From Choristoneura fumiferana (taxonomy: Eukaryota > Arthropoda > Insecta > Lepidoptera > Tortricidae), in contig NC_133494.1 in assembly GCF_025370935.1 (NCBI RefSeq), forward strand, positions 18,654,927 to 18,718,926: a stretch of 64,000 bases of DNA, written 5' to 3'. The translations under genes and the position numbers were made by a program. Position 1 is the stretch's first letter. Every line of letters begins with the position of its first letter. Below are positions 31,986-43,130 of this stretch, in pieces. Under the pieces are notes generated by a model, which saw only the letters and a list, made by a program, of their open reading frames with translations, had not been told where the DNA came from and did no database searches.

Positions 31986-33400
31986 TTAGTGGCAAGGAGG
32001 CCTAAAATATTCAAGCTATTAACTGGAAATTCTAGGGTCCGTATTCATCTAAGTCGCTATTAAGTCATCGTGGCCCACGTTAAGGATCAGTAGGGCACCT
32101 TCATGATAGATGACTTTCTTAAGAAATAGCGTACTGGTTTCTTTGGCCTTCCACATAGCAGTGCTGGAGTCGAAAGTTCGTAGTTGGCAATAGAGAGGGC
32201 TGCTGCCCAGTCCTCACGTTTTCACGGGGTGGTGTCCGGGGAAGTTGTTCGGGTGAAGAAGAAGGCAGGAATAGGGCCCTGCGGACAAACAGACGCGGTC
32301 TTAAGTATCTAAAAGGTATGCTTTGACACTGTATCAACAATTATAAAAATACATAGTTAATCAACTTACGTTTCCGTGCCCTAGTTCTTTGTTTATATAA
32401 TTCAATGGCACTGAAATCCAGCAGTATTACGATCTAATGATCTTATGAAACTTCACAAATGCACTGTACAATTATAAAAACTTCCTTCGTAAAGGAGTAG
32501 TAAATTACAAGGTTGTTATGGAGTTTTAGGAGATTTATAGGAAAGGAAAGAAAGGTAAGTGTTTAGCTTGGTGGCTCTGAATAGAATGGCTACTTGACGT
32601 AAATTGAACAGGTGTGGAATTAGATAAGGAAATTTGAATTTAAATGTTATTTTTTCGAAAATGTGCTAAACCAGACATTACAAAGAGTTAGGAAGAAACG
32701 AGTTGTATGACACCTCGTTACAACGTCAGGTCACTTAGTTAGTCACTTTAGCAATACCCACGGGAACAGATGGGTTCGTCCTAATCTAAAACCGGGCACA
32801 CTTAAAACAGACTATCTACCTCATAAGTACCCTTAGCTATCAAATTAGCAGAATTCAGCCCTGCACTTTATTCCAATGCTGTAAGACAGAGATCATCGAA
32901 ATGGTTTTAAAAAGTTTTCTATGCCCGACTTGGCGAAAGCACTGCCATGTCTGGGTACTTCTAGTAATTGAGTAGGTTGTATGTGTAGTTTGGATAACAA
33001 TTAAAGTACAATAAGCAAAAAAACAGTTAACAGATTTTTTTTGGCAAAAAATACAAAATACCACCTTTTTCTTTAACTCTAACTAACTAACTAACTCTTA
33101 CTCTAACGCTATTTTCTCTTCACATGCCCCAACCGTTGCTATGTGCATCTCGGTTGCCTAGACTGCAGGCTGCATTATTGCACAAACGCAGCCCCAATAC
33201 TTCGTTATTAGAAATATGTTCTGTTTATATTGAGATGGTTCATAGTGTACTGCCAGGAAATTGCTTCACGTTTGGAACTGTATCTCGCATACCATACAAT
33301 GTTTTCTGAGCGAAAAAATATCAATATAAATAAAGAAATAAACGGAGTACTAAAAATATTAAAAAATATTTTTGAGGTTCTAACAGGAAGTCTTCTTCTT
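31986..33400. other. Mostly unassigned; repeat block at 32125-32240
   Basis: 'GGCCTTCCACATAGCAG' and 'GTTCGTAGTTGGCAATAGAG' at 32145-32200 recur at 49060-49110, so it is a dispersed repeat piece. The rest shows nothing; the small frames do not resemble proteins. Confidence 0.45.
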
Positions 33401-34109
33401 TGATATACAGGGTGTAACATTCAGATCAGTCAGTATGGGAAAGTCTGAAATTATACGACATACGAAGATCAGACTGTTCTTTGGCACCATGTCATCGATT
33501 TTAGTAACAAGAATAACTGCATTCATAGATAAAAAAAACGTGTACTCAGAACGGGAATCGAACCCGGTTGATTTGAAAAATTAAAGTTATCTACATAATT
33601 TCTATTTGGATATCGATAGTGTAGATCATAAGTGTTACTATGAAACAAGATATCGAAAATGAATAAAATGCGTTGTTCTTATTTTATATTCTTTAATAAT
33701 GTAAGTTTTAATAGTGTAAGATATATATAATTTATCTTAAATACTACTTTCACTTCTTCTCTTCGAAACATTTTGATTTATAAAGTATCATTAGTTTTTA
33801 GGTAATTAAATTAACTTTGTAGTTTAACTTTAATGAATGATATTTTTAAATCTTGTTATGCCATTCTGTATTATGGATGAATAAAGTTATTTCTATTCTA
33901 TTCTATTCTATTCTATTCTATTCTATTCTATTTTTCAAATCGTCCAGGTTCGATTCTCGAGCTGAGTACAAGTTTTTTTAAATGTTTGAATGCAGTTTTT
34001 CTTGTTACTAAAATCGATGACATGGTTCCTAAGAATAGATCTTAGTATGCCTTATAGTTTCAGACTTTCCCATACTGACCGATCTGAATGTTACATCCTG
34101 TATATCACA
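33401..34109. mobile_element. Element with about 175-bp inverted ends
   Basis: Left arm 33401-33580 (TGATATACAGGGTGTAACAT) is mirrored imperfectly at 33930-34109 (...CCTGTATATCACA). Each arm contains a tRNA-like B-box (GGTTCGATTCC or GGTTCGATTCT) followed by a shared GAGTAC. The centre is AT-rich and ends in a LINE-type AATAAAGTTATTT with (ATTCT)n at 33892-33931. Confidence 0.7.
33892..33931 (+). repeat. (ATTCT)n microsatellite, probable LINE tail
   Basis: Eight or so ATTCT units directly follow GATGAATAAAGTTATTT, the layout of non-LTR 3' ends elsewhere in the window. Confidence 0.7.
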
Positions 34110-34436
34110 TAATTAACCACAAATCAAAAACTCCTCACTGCTTCTTTCTATCACACGGTGTAAGTAAAGGTAGAAAGAGATGGTGATGCGATGGTGAATA
34201 GACATAAGAATATATGTATATAGTATTATGTACACAGCTCTTCAATGACCCAGAACAATAAATCACAGGCCTACCTGCATCAATGTCTCAATATATGAAA
34301 ATCGTAACTCACCGGCTTTGAACATAGGTTTACCCATACTTGACGTCAAGGGAGGCATAAAGTCTCAAGGATCCTTATAAAAGGAAATAGATGAACTAGC
34401 TTTAGAAACTGGAGTTTGCATTTTAAAATAAGTTTG
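34110..34436. other. Unassigned stretch
   Basis: No recognised feature. Confidence 0.5.
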
Positions 34437-34738
34437 TGGTAAAAATTTCATTTTTAATACAGGCTTTTTTTTGCTGACACTGTACAACTGTACACTGTAC
34501 TTTTTGTCACCTTTACTTGCAGTGTCACCCAAACTACATTTGTTTACCAAATTTCAAGTCGATGCCACCGTTTACGTCCTGTGGAGACGATCCTGGCCGA
34601 ACTACCAGGATGTGACTACCAGATTATTGTACTGTCACGCAATTTACATAAGCATTCCAAATTTCAAGTCAATCCGACTACTGGAAGCTGGTCGAATTTA
34701 ACTTGCAAGATTGAAACTAAATAAAAGCTTGTAAAATG
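34437..34738 (+). repeat. Family A repeat, near-complete
   Basis: Reference copy for the family: start AAAATTTCATTTTTAATAC, 'TTTCAAGTCGATGCCACCG', 'GAACTACCAGGATGTGACTA' and end 'AAATAAAAGCTTGTAAAA'. Confidence 0.7.
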
Positions 34739-34739
34739 A

Positions 34740-34992
34740 GGGGGTGGTCTCTAAGGTTTGACCTATGGCCTCTCAATCAGAGGATCGTGGGTTCAAACCG
34801 CGGATCGCATCTCGCATGTGCGAAATTATATAATTTGTATTTTCCACAAGTTTTATGTTAAAATGAAAACACCGTGAGGAAACCTGCACAAACCTACCAA
34901 GCAATTCAATGTTGTGTGTGATGTTAACAATGGCCTTTTTGTTCGTAGAGGAGGCTGTGCCATGCAATGGGTGCTATATAGGCCAAGATGAT
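34740..34992 (+). mobile_element. SINE family S1
   Basis: Head 'GGTTTGACCTATGGCCTCTC' with B-box GGTTCAAACCG, middle 'CCGTGAGGAAACCTGCACAA', and tail 'GCTATATAGGCCAAGATGAT' GATGA. The tRNA-like fold is decayed. Confidence 0.75.
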
Positions 34993-35593
34993 GATGAAAT
35001 TGGAGGTTTTGTTATTAAAGTAAGGTTCACTCACAAAATAAATCTGGCCAACCTAGACCACAGATGTAAAGTAAACGTTCGTTTTTATCGTGCTATTTAA
35101 ATCAGTCTCAGTACCATCAAGACGGCGTAGACGAAGGTTGCTATAGAATGGTTATACCCTATAAGTATTATAACAACTAAGTTAAAAAAAATATTTATTA
35201 TTATAGTAATTTGATCGTTGATTGATGTAAATCACAGCGAGATGTTTTAACACGTTCATAGACACGTCGGCAGAATTAAGAAATAGTCATTTTCACGATG
35301 AGAACGGATCATTAACTACATCCACACGTAATTTTAACTCGAAAATGGCAGGTTTGTAGCTAGACTTAACATTTTAATAAATAAAATTACTTAAATAAAA
35401 CTTCGAAACCAACTATTGTGCAAACTTGCCTCCAATCGGACAGTGATTGATTTATTCATCAATATTGCTCGTAAATCTCAAAAGGCTTTCTGTACGACAA
35501 AGTAACAATAAATTATGATGTCGGATCTGTTTCGTCATACATTAAGGTTTTATTACAGTATGAAATAATTAGAGGTATAAAAATGTCATCATC
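34993..35593. other. Unassigned stretch
   Basis: AT-rich, nothing recognised. Confidence 0.5.
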
Positions 35594-36062
35594 GTTTGTG
35601 ATTGGTTATTTGGAGTCTTTTTGTATTTTTTATTTCAACTCCAAATTTGTTACTTTTACGGGTATCCAATCATAATTTGATTGCTTAGTAGCGACATCTC
35701 TTGTCTGGGTGAGCGGTTGGTTCCGATAGAATGTGAACGTCTCTCGATGAGAGCGAAAAAACATAGATGTCGCTAGTGCTGCTGCATAAGTAGCGTAGTA
35801 GAAATAAGCAACCTGAGATATGGTATGCATAGGAAAATTCGTGTCTAAATTCCTGTCCAGCGGTGGTGTAGGGGTTATAGCAAGCAGCACGGATTGCTGA
35901 GGACCTGGGTTCGATTCCCAGCGCTGGTCTCTTTTTCTGGTTTTTCTGTGCATCCATGTCTCAGTTTGTATTTTCGATATGGTTTCACGGATACCCGTAA
36001 AAGTAACAAATTTGGAGTTGAAATAAAAAAATACAAAAAGACTCCAAATAACAAATCATAAA
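35594..36062. mobile_element. Foldback: 73-bp inverted ends around a tRNA-like SINE unit
   Basis: 35594-35667 ('TTTGGAGTC'-type, 'ATTTCAACTCCAAATTTGTT', 'ACTTTTACGGGTATCC') is repeated in reverse at 35990-36062. Between them is a unit with a tRNA-like sequence at about 35858-35930: CCAGCGG...CGCTGG acceptor-like ends, B-box GGTTCGATTCC. The two minus-strand frames across it are not credible genes. Confidence 0.75.
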
Positions 36063-36370
36063 TTTGATTGCTTAGTAGCGACATCTTTTGTCTGGGTGAG
36101 CGGTTGGTTCGATAGAAATGTGACGTCTCTCGATGAGAGCGAAAAAACATAGATGTCGCTAGTGCTGCTGCATAAGTAGCGTAGTAGAAATAAGCAACCT
36201 GAGATATGTATGCATAGGAAAAATTCGTGTCTAAATTCCTGTCCAGCGGTGGTGTAGGGGTTATAGCACGCAGCACGGATTGCTGTGGACCTGGGTTCGA
36301 TTCCCAGCGCTGGTCTCTTTTTTCTGGTTTTTCTGTGCATCCATGTCTCAGTTTGTATTTTCGATATCAT
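36063..36370. repeat. Second copy of the SINE-bearing unit
   Basis: Repeats 35675-35982 at an offset of 388 bases with few changes ('GCGACATCT.TTGTCTGGGT', 'AGAGCGAAAAAACATAGATG', 'CTGGGTTCGATTCCCAGCGC'). It shares the inner inverted end (35990-36062) with the first unit but lacks an outer partner. Confidence 0.8.
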
Positions 36371-36589
36371 CGTTTGTATTTTTGTCGAGAGATGCTATCG
36401 TTAATTTTTATCTCTCCTGCAATAGAGGATATGAAATCAATCAAACCAGCCTACATCCACCCGCTGCTGAGTAAAATAAAGACTTCTTCCTTTTTTACGC
36501 CACGTTGTCTAGTCCTGCACCAGTCTTACCAGCCAGTTGAGGCAGAAATGTAATTGCCCATGTAATATTAGTTTTAGCCTTATTACTGT
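36371..36589. other. Unassigned short stretch
   Basis: No recognised feature. Confidence 0.5.
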
Positions 36590-36935
36590 AAGGTGCCAAA
36601 GTGCCAAAGAGCGATAGAGCGCAGCATATTAGTTGTGAAACGGATGGACAGAATCCGGAACACCACGCTGCGCTCAAAAACACGCATTACCATCGCAAGG
36701 AAAAAGACTGCTAAGCTAAAATGGGACGGGGCTGGACACGTCTCTCGCATGCACCCACAATGGCGGGCTCGCACAGTTACTTGGTGGGTGCCGGAGAACG
36801 GCCAGCGACATCGAGGGAGACCGAGAAGGAGATGGCGGGACGATCTGGACACGTAGTACGCAAAGGACTGGGCCTGACGTTGCGTCTGAGTGAGTTTGCC
36901 CAGCAGTGGGATACTATACTGGGTATTTTGAACAT
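36590..36935 (+). pseudogene. RTE-type retrotransposon, C-terminal fragment
   Basis: One frame reads RAIERSILVVKRMDRIRN, then KLKWDGAGHVSRMHPQW and GRPRRRWRDDLD, the 3' domain of RTE-family proteins. A different subfamily from 37385. The frame is open for about 87 codons but has no reverse transcriptase. Confidence 0.7.
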
Positions 36936-36944
36936 GAAACTACC

Positions 36945-37060
36945 GTGAGACTCACTCATATTACATGTTTCGGGCTAATCCGTAGCCCTTCGTCGAGCTA
37001 AACTCGATTTAAGACGTGAGTTATCCGGGTCATTATATTTAATACTATACTGGGTACTTA
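36945..37060. repeat. Fragment of the MITE family of 39081
   Basis: 'CCGTGAGACTCACTCATATT', 'ATGTTTCGGGCTAATCCGTA' and 'GAGCTAAACTCGATTTAAGA' match the MITE at 39081-39261 and its flank. Confidence 0.6.
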
Positions 37061-37384
37061 AAAAAACCTGTAAGGTGATGGTACTGATGCAACTAAATAA
37101 ATCTCTTTCTCTCTTTCGAGATGTCATTGATGTCAATCTTAGTTCGCATTATATTTTCATCATAGGTGCTTTAGGCGAATAAGTGTGATGATAGTCAGCT
37201 CACTTCATGATAAAAATACCCCATGAAAATAGAGGGTTCAATGAAAGTATGCCTTTATTTCGAATGCCTAGCGAAAGCTTCGCCCCCGGCGTACCTCGCG
37301 ATCCAGGGCATTCCACGCATAGTTCGCCGGCGGGACCGCCGCATTGTTCTTTGTATTGTACAGTCCGTCTATGCGTCTATCTCA
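37061..37384. other. Unassigned stretch
   Basis: A GC-richer patch at 37260-37345 ('CCGGCGTACCTCGCGATCC') is not assigned. Confidence 0.4.
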
Positions 37385-37878
37385 TAAGATTTCATATTAG
37401 TATTAAAAACTTGTCTTCGAAGTCAAAAGTCTTTGACCAGTGTGCGTTGTCAGTGATGACAAACGGACCTAAGACGTGGGCCCTAACGATGGGCCTCATG
37501 AGACTCAAAGTCACTCAGAAGGCCATAGAGAGGGCTATGCTCGGGGTTTCTCTGCGGGATAGAATCAGAAATGATGATATCCGCAGTAGAACTAAGGTTA
37601 CCGACATAGCCCGCAGAATTGCGGAACTGAAGTGAGTGGGCGGGGCACATTGCTTGCAGGACTGATGGCCGATGGGATCAGAAGGTTCTCGAATGGCGTC
37701 CGCAGACTGGGAGACGAGCTGTCGGTAGGCCTCCAATAAGATGGAGCGACGACTTGTTTAAGATCGCGGGATCGCGGTGGATGCGGAAAGCACAAGACCG
37801 ATCTGAGTGGAGAGCTTTGGGGGAGGCCTATGTCCAGCAGTGGACGTCTTTCGACTGACATGATGATGATGATTAAAA
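37385..37878 (+). pseudogene. RTE retrotransposon 3' fragment
   Basis: A frame reads QKAIERAMLGVSLRDRIRN then RSRTKVTDIARRIAELK, typical RTE C-terminal text; the later part is frameshifted. It ends GTCCAGCAGTGGACGTC ... CATGATGATGATGAT, the tail seen at 19908. Confidence 0.8.
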
Positions 37879-37904
37879 ACTTAACTGTAGCCAGTAATTG
37901 TCTG

Positions 37905-38095
37905 TAAAGAAATCGTTTATCTCGCTGGAACTATGCAATTTTCCGGCAATTCAAGCTATGTTATGTTTTTTCTAGAGTATCGAACTATTTTCGTGACAAA
38001 TTTCATCTAAATCGGTTTAGCGGTTTGAGCGTGAAGAGGTCATAAATAACACACACAGACAGACAGTCATGGATATCATCAGTATGGATAATTCT
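37905..38095 (+). mobile_element. Family R tail portion
   Basis: 'TTTCATCTAAATCGGTTTAG', 'GTTTGAGCGTGAAGAGG' and 'CACACAGACAGACAGTCATG' match the 3' half of family R. Confidence 0.5.
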
Positions 38096-39080
38096 ACTAT
38101 CTAACTTTGTATGTCTGTCTTTCTAGCTGACAAATTTGTTGCCATTTGGTTGCCATTAAAATAAAAAAAATACCAACCTTAATGCCATAATATTTATTAT
38201 CTACGATTACTAGTGGCCATTTTAATCCAAAATTTTAACTAAAATGATGTTTACATCAGTAACTTACTTTGAATATAACCTCCTTTTTGAAGTCGATTAA
38301 AACTTTTGACGTCACTATACCTCATGTCATCTTGAAAAAAGTTTTTTCTTCGAAATGAATACCAGCCAGCATTTACTACCAGTTTCAGGTTCAATAACGA
38401 ATGGAATCCACCTCATATTTTTAAACTTTCAAAAATGTCAACATAAATCACCGATTGAAATCTAAAAACGGATCGGAATTTAAATAGATGAGTGAAGGGT
38501 TTCGTAGTGATGATGAAGATAAAAGTATTGTTTTAAATTAGTTTTCTAAATTTAATTACTTTCGTTTACCCGCGGATTCGTTCATGGTAAACGTGGTTAA
38601 CATTACCTTGTAGGCGAGTTGAAATTCCAGAAATTAAACATTTTCACGGGAATTCTCAAAAAATGCATTTCATTTCATTTATTTATTGTATATCACATTA
38701 CAAACATGGATGGAATTATAAACAGGCAGGTATACATGTGACGGCCTGATAGTATACAGCAATATTCTAGGGCCAACACAATATTAGTACATATTAGTCT
38801 TTATTCACGTTATGTTATGACTAACATCCGTGCAAAATTTATCTTTTAATAACTGTATCTCTTGATCACGTTGACATAGAAGTTTTTTTTAACTTCTTCA
38901 AGGTGTAGCAGACTAAAGTATTTTGTATTAATTTCAGCTTGATACCTCTACGCGTTGAGAAAAATGGTCTTGACAGACACACAACAAAGTCATGCTTTTT
39001 CCTTTTGTGGTATGGAACCCTTAAAAAATTTATATAAAAAAGTCTTTGACAATGAAACTACCGTGAGATTCACTCATATT
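38096..39080. other. Mostly unassigned; family R head scrap at 38565
   Basis: 'TTTCGTTTACCCGCGGATTC' at about 38563 resembles a family R head. 'TGGTATGGAACCC' at 39008 may be a family end. Nothing else recognised. Confidence 0.4.
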
Positions 39081-39261
39081 AAATGATATTGTAACGGATA
39101 ACTCACGTCTTAAACCGAGTTTAGCTCGGTGGCGCGTAGTGTGCGTGTTGCGGCAGCCGCCGAGTCGCGTGCTCCTGAGAAGAAGGGCTACGGAATAGCC
39201 CGAAACATGTCGAGCTAAACTCGGTTTAAGACGTTAGTTATCCGTTACGATATCATTTAAT
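39081..39261. mobile_element. MITE with 50-bp inverted ends
   Basis: Left end ...TTAAATGATATTGTAACGG and 'ATAACTCACGTCTTAAACCG', mirrored at 39210-39261 with two or three changes. The loop is GC-rich ('GCGTGTTGCGGCAGCCGCCG') and contains 'GGGCTACGGAATAGCCCG'. Confidence 0.8.
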
Positions 39262-40371
39262 GAAAAAGTCTCTTTAGCAAAAACTAATTTCGTTCATTGA
39301 CTGAACACGCAGCGCGTACTAAACAGAAATCAGCCGTTCGCGCAACCGAAAACAAAAACTAATTCAACTCCACAAATCACGCCGACCCCTAAAACGCCGC
39401 CATTTGCATTTGCTGTGACGTTTTATTTAGCTTTTATATTTAATTGGAATCCAACGCAATAAATATCGGAAAATAATTCAGTGAACGAACGGCTGAATGG
39501 TTTGAACGCCTTTATACGGACTGAACTTCTATTGTGCCGCCATATTGGATTGTGATGTTTGATGATTAAATATTTTTAATCTGTGGCTCCATTTTAACTA
39601 TCTAAAGGTTATAAGTATTTTTGTAGCTTGTAGAGCTAAAGGTGCATTGCTTACCATGTTTTCTTAATGTACGTACTCTCTAAACTATGTATCATGTGTA
39701 GTGGTGTGGGTACTCGCGTATTTGAAGTTAGTATCATACCGTCTCACTCACTCCCTGTTATCGTGAGAAAGAAAGAAAGAAAGAATTTATTTATTTATAA
39801 TAACCAGAGACACACACACATTACATAGGTGACCAGAGTGGCATGATTTGAAATACGAAAAAATGGTAACGTCTGACTACAAGGCCAGGATTCTAATAAA
39901 GATAGGAATTAAAAGAAAGTGTTATTATAATTATATATTCATAAATAAACGGAAATGCATCAAGTCATCATTACAGAATGATGGATGTAATGAGGGAGCG
40001 AGATGCCAGATAAACACATTTCTCCGCAGATGAGCATTTGAACTTGTGATGTACTTACTCATGTTACTGTTAAACTAGAACCAAATTATATTGATATAAC
40101 GTCTAAAAAACATAGTTAATAACTTTGTCATTTTCAGGATACTAAACTAATTTATAATAATCATTGCACAAGACGATGAAATGAAATGATACTTTATTTG
40201 CTGAATATACGAGTAAACAGGTGGACAATTACAATGTTTCACTTATTCTTTAACGTTCTTATTGTTGTTTATGATATTCTTCGCAATTTATCCATCGAAA
40301 TCGAACCCTTCTCCAACTTAAAATTGATATGAAAAATGACCAGTGACTCCAAACTCTGCACTTAAATTGTG
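39262..40371. other. Mostly unassigned, AT-rich
   Basis: GAAA microsatellite at about 39760-39785 followed by 'ATTTATTTATTTATAATAAC', probably the reversed 3' end of a LINE. The frame at 39848-40033 is not convincing. Confidence 0.4.
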
Positions 40372-40379
40372 GCCACAAG

Positions 40380-40660
40380 TAGGGTTACCACCCGTACTCT
40401 AAAATAGAGTATTGTCCTCTTTTTCATGTAGGCGTACTTTATAATCTACGACACCAATAAAGTACGCTAAAATACTCTATTTACGTAAAACTTATTCTTA
40501 CTGGCTCGTTACTGGTTATGAGTACTTATGAGACTAAATAAACTGGTATCCACTTTTAAGGAGAAATAATAAATACTCTTTTTTTATTCTGTGTACTTTA
40601 TTTTTGTCCTTCTAAAATGAAAAAATACTTTATTCGCCCTAAAAAAAGGTGGCAACCCTA
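40380..40660. mobile_element. hAT-type MITE, 281 bp, perfect 8-bp target duplication
   Basis: Ends TAGGGTTACCACC and mirrored GGTGGCAACCCTA, flanked by GCCACAAG at 40372-40379 and 40661-40668. An 8-bp duplication and these ends fit the hAT superfamily. Interior is AT-rich with no transposase. Confidence 0.85.
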
Positions 40661-40668
40661 GCCACAAG

Positions 40669-41099
40669 CCACACATCAGTTAACTCTCGTTCTTTGCTGT
40701 GCTGATAGCCTACGTGAAAATGCTAAAAATAACTTAACAGCGTTCTTTTATTGTTTGATGCAGAATAATAGCTATTCAGAGGTTACCTTGTTCTCAAAAT
40801 AATAGTTTGTTTAGTTCCCCTTTTTCAGTTAATATTCTATCAGCGATAAAGCATTTACGTTTGTAACGTCTCATGAGATCGTTCCTAATTTTAACAATTT
40901 CGACCCCTTTTTTATATTTTTTTTTAATGTAGCTTTACTGTATTTCACTCACACGATGGACGGATGATTTGGTCAAAATTGTTAGAAAGGAGTGGATGAG
41001 AAATACACAAAAGACCAAGAAAAATGACGCGTACTGCTGTAGACCTTCACTCAGGATTGGGTGGCAAGGAGCTGAAAAAAAAAGAAGATATTAAAAAAT
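40669..41099. other. Unassigned stretch
   Basis: Nothing recognised except 'CACACGATGGACGGATGATT' at about 40951, possibly RTE-like decay. Confidence 0.4.
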
Positions 41100-41345
41100 G
41101 ACTGGATGGCCAAGTGGTAAGAGAACCTGACTATGAATTCAATTCCCGGCCGGAACAGATATTTGCATGAATAATACGAATGTTTGTTCTTGTGTCTTGG
41201 ATGTTTAATATGTAGTGTATGTAGTTATCTATATAAGTATGTTTATCCGTTGCCTAGTATCCATAGTACCTACAAGCTTTGCTTAGTTTGGGACTGGGTC
41301 GATTGGTGTCAAATGTTCCATGATATTTATTTATTTATTATTATT
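41100..41345 (+). mobile_element. tRNA-headed SINE (family S2)
   Basis: 'GACTGGATGGCCAAGTGGTA' head, decayed B-box region ('ATTCAATTCCCGGCCGG'), body, and 3' end 'TCGATTGGTGTCAAATGTTC' with an ATTT-rich tail. Confidence 0.75.
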
Positions 41346-41945
41346 GTAAAATGGCAAATCTTAAATAGCCCTTTACCTACTCTTTACTGACGTTCATGCA
41401 TCATTCATTAATCACCATAATTTATCGTTTTACCGCAACATTGTCTCACGTGTTTACGATTTGTCAAGCGAGTAAACAGCTGATCAAGATTGGGTGCGTA
41501 TACGCATCCATTATTTTGTGATTTAATTGTGTTTGATTTATTAAACTGACTGAGACAGATGGTGGCGGGATTAAAAATTAAAACCACATCTAGTCTGGGC
41601 GATCTTTTATTAATTTAAAATATTTAAATTGGCCCATTATCTTCATATTACTGACTAGTTATATGCCTCGGTTGCGTTCCCATTGAAGAATATAGAATTG
41701 CTAAGTTTCTAACGTTTGATTTCGAATGTGACACTGAAACGAATTGGAAGTTTGAGAACTCAACTTCTTTAATATTGAATGGAATATTTCCGGCGGACGT
41801 ACCGTCTTTGTGCTAGCTCCAAAAAAAATCTGAAAAAAAGAGCAAAATTTTCGCCAATTTAATGGAGGTATCTAAACGATTATCAATTATGTATCGAAAC
41901 GAATGAATTTTGAATTTGAATTCGAATTTCTTATTTAATTGTCTA
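41346..41945. other. Unassigned AT-rich stretch
   Basis: No recognised feature. Confidence 0.5.
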
Positions 41946-42110
41946 TTAACCGGCTTTTAGGGTTCCGGAGCCAAAATAGCAAAAACGGAACCCTTATAGT
42001 TTCGACAAGTCCATCTGTCTGTCTGTCTGTCTGTGTCCGTATGTCACAGGCATTTTACTCGAAAACTACATGGAGTACAGATGTCTTATCAAAACCAATA
42101 TTTAGTTTTG
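41946..42110 (+). repeat. Family C repeat
   Basis: 'TAGGGTTCCGGAGCC', 'AACGGAACCCTTATAGTTTC' and (CTGT)n match 29280-29410. Confidence 0.65.
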
Positions 42111-42600
42111 TAGTTAAATTACAAAAATAAATATTATAACTGAATTTTTTTTTTTAACTCGCATCAACGTTCGACAGCTCTTTTGAAAATATTGTAAGGT
42201 TTCTCAAAAACTTTTTTGATTAAGTGAAGATTTCGGGAAATAATCGCTCCCAAAGTAGCAAAAAATAATGCCCCGATATCTGGATAAATACTTTCAACGA
42301 AAATTGATTTCAACATGATCGGAATATACAGTTTTTGAGTTATTGCCGAAAAACTGCGCTTCTCAACAAAAGGACGTAAGTGCCGTGAAGATACGCTCTT
42401 TTTCTGGTAAGTACCGAATAGATTTTAAGACTGTAGTAAGAGTTTTAATTGTGTTATAGCGCACATAATATTACTTAGTTTTTGGAGTCTAGAGTCCAGC
42501 TGGCTGCTGCCTACTTCCACATCAGAGCTGAGTCGCCTTTTCCGACACCCACAGATATAGATTGGTCTGCCTTAGACTGCGTTTCCACCATAGATGTGCG
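42111..42600. other. Mostly unassigned
   Basis: 'GAGTCGCCTTTTCCGACACC' at about 42530 recurs at 49142. Nothing else. Confidence 0.4.
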
Positions 42601-42616
42601 AGAATGTGTTGCGAAG

Positions 42617-42830
42617 GGGATCCTTCCGACAGCCATAATCTTATAAGTCATAATGTAATGGTTGTCATAATTATTGTTAGTCATAATTTTTTTCCCGCTG
42701 AAACCGTACATTTTTCATAATTTTTTAAATGGTCTTCCTGTAGAACTCTATAGGTTAGGTTAGGTTTGTTTTATAACATTTCTGAAAAATACATGGTTTA
42801 AGAGAAAACACGAGTTCTGTCAAACATTTG
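42617..42830 (-). mobile_element. Element shared with 48360-48893 in reverse
   Basis: 'GTCATAATGTAATGG', 'TTTCCCGCTGAAACCGTACA' and a TTAGG run with 'GTTTGTTTTATAACA' correspond in reverse to blocks at 48410-48440 and 48786-48893. The 48-kb copy has about 350 extra bases inside. Confidence 0.6.
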
Positions 42831-42841
42831 CAGGCATTGTT

Positions 42842-43130
42842 TTGCAGGTGGTAGGACCTTGTGCAAGGTCCGCCCGGATTGCTACCACCATCTTGCTCGC
42901 TAATCCTGCCGTGAAACAGCAGTGCTTGCACTGTTGTGTTTCGGCGTGGAGAGTAAGACAGCCGGTGAAATTACTGGCACTTGAGGTATCCCATCTTAGG
43001 CCTCTTGGTTGGCAACGCATCTGCAATCCCCCTGGTGTTGCAGGTGTCTATGGGCAGTGGTGATTCTCTTATCATCAGGAGAACCACTTGCTCGTTTGCC
43101 ATCCAGTTGAATAAAAAAAAAAAAAAAAAA
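42842..43130 (+). mobile_element. Poly(A)-ended retroelement 3' segment (family P), complete copy
   Basis: Runs from 'GGTGGTAGGACCTTGTGCAA' through 'GAAACAGCAGTGCTTGCACT', 'GGTATCCCATCTTAGGCCTC', 'CGCATCTGCAATCCC' to 'CCATCCAGTTGAATAAA' and a run of about 18 A. Copies at 63411-63696, 44535-44820 (reverse) and partials at 17062, 24466 and 57152. No tRNA-like head, so probably a LINE 3' end. Confidence 0.75.

Noticed and set aside
35858..36320. Functional tRNA genes
   Set aside because: The tRNA-like units have acceptor and T-arm pairing but no proper anticodon loop (no T at position 33) and sit in a repeated SINE.
35630..36370. Four minus-strand frames of 90-133 residues
   Set aside because: They translate the SINE-bearing units and their inverted repeats, including tRNA-like DNA.
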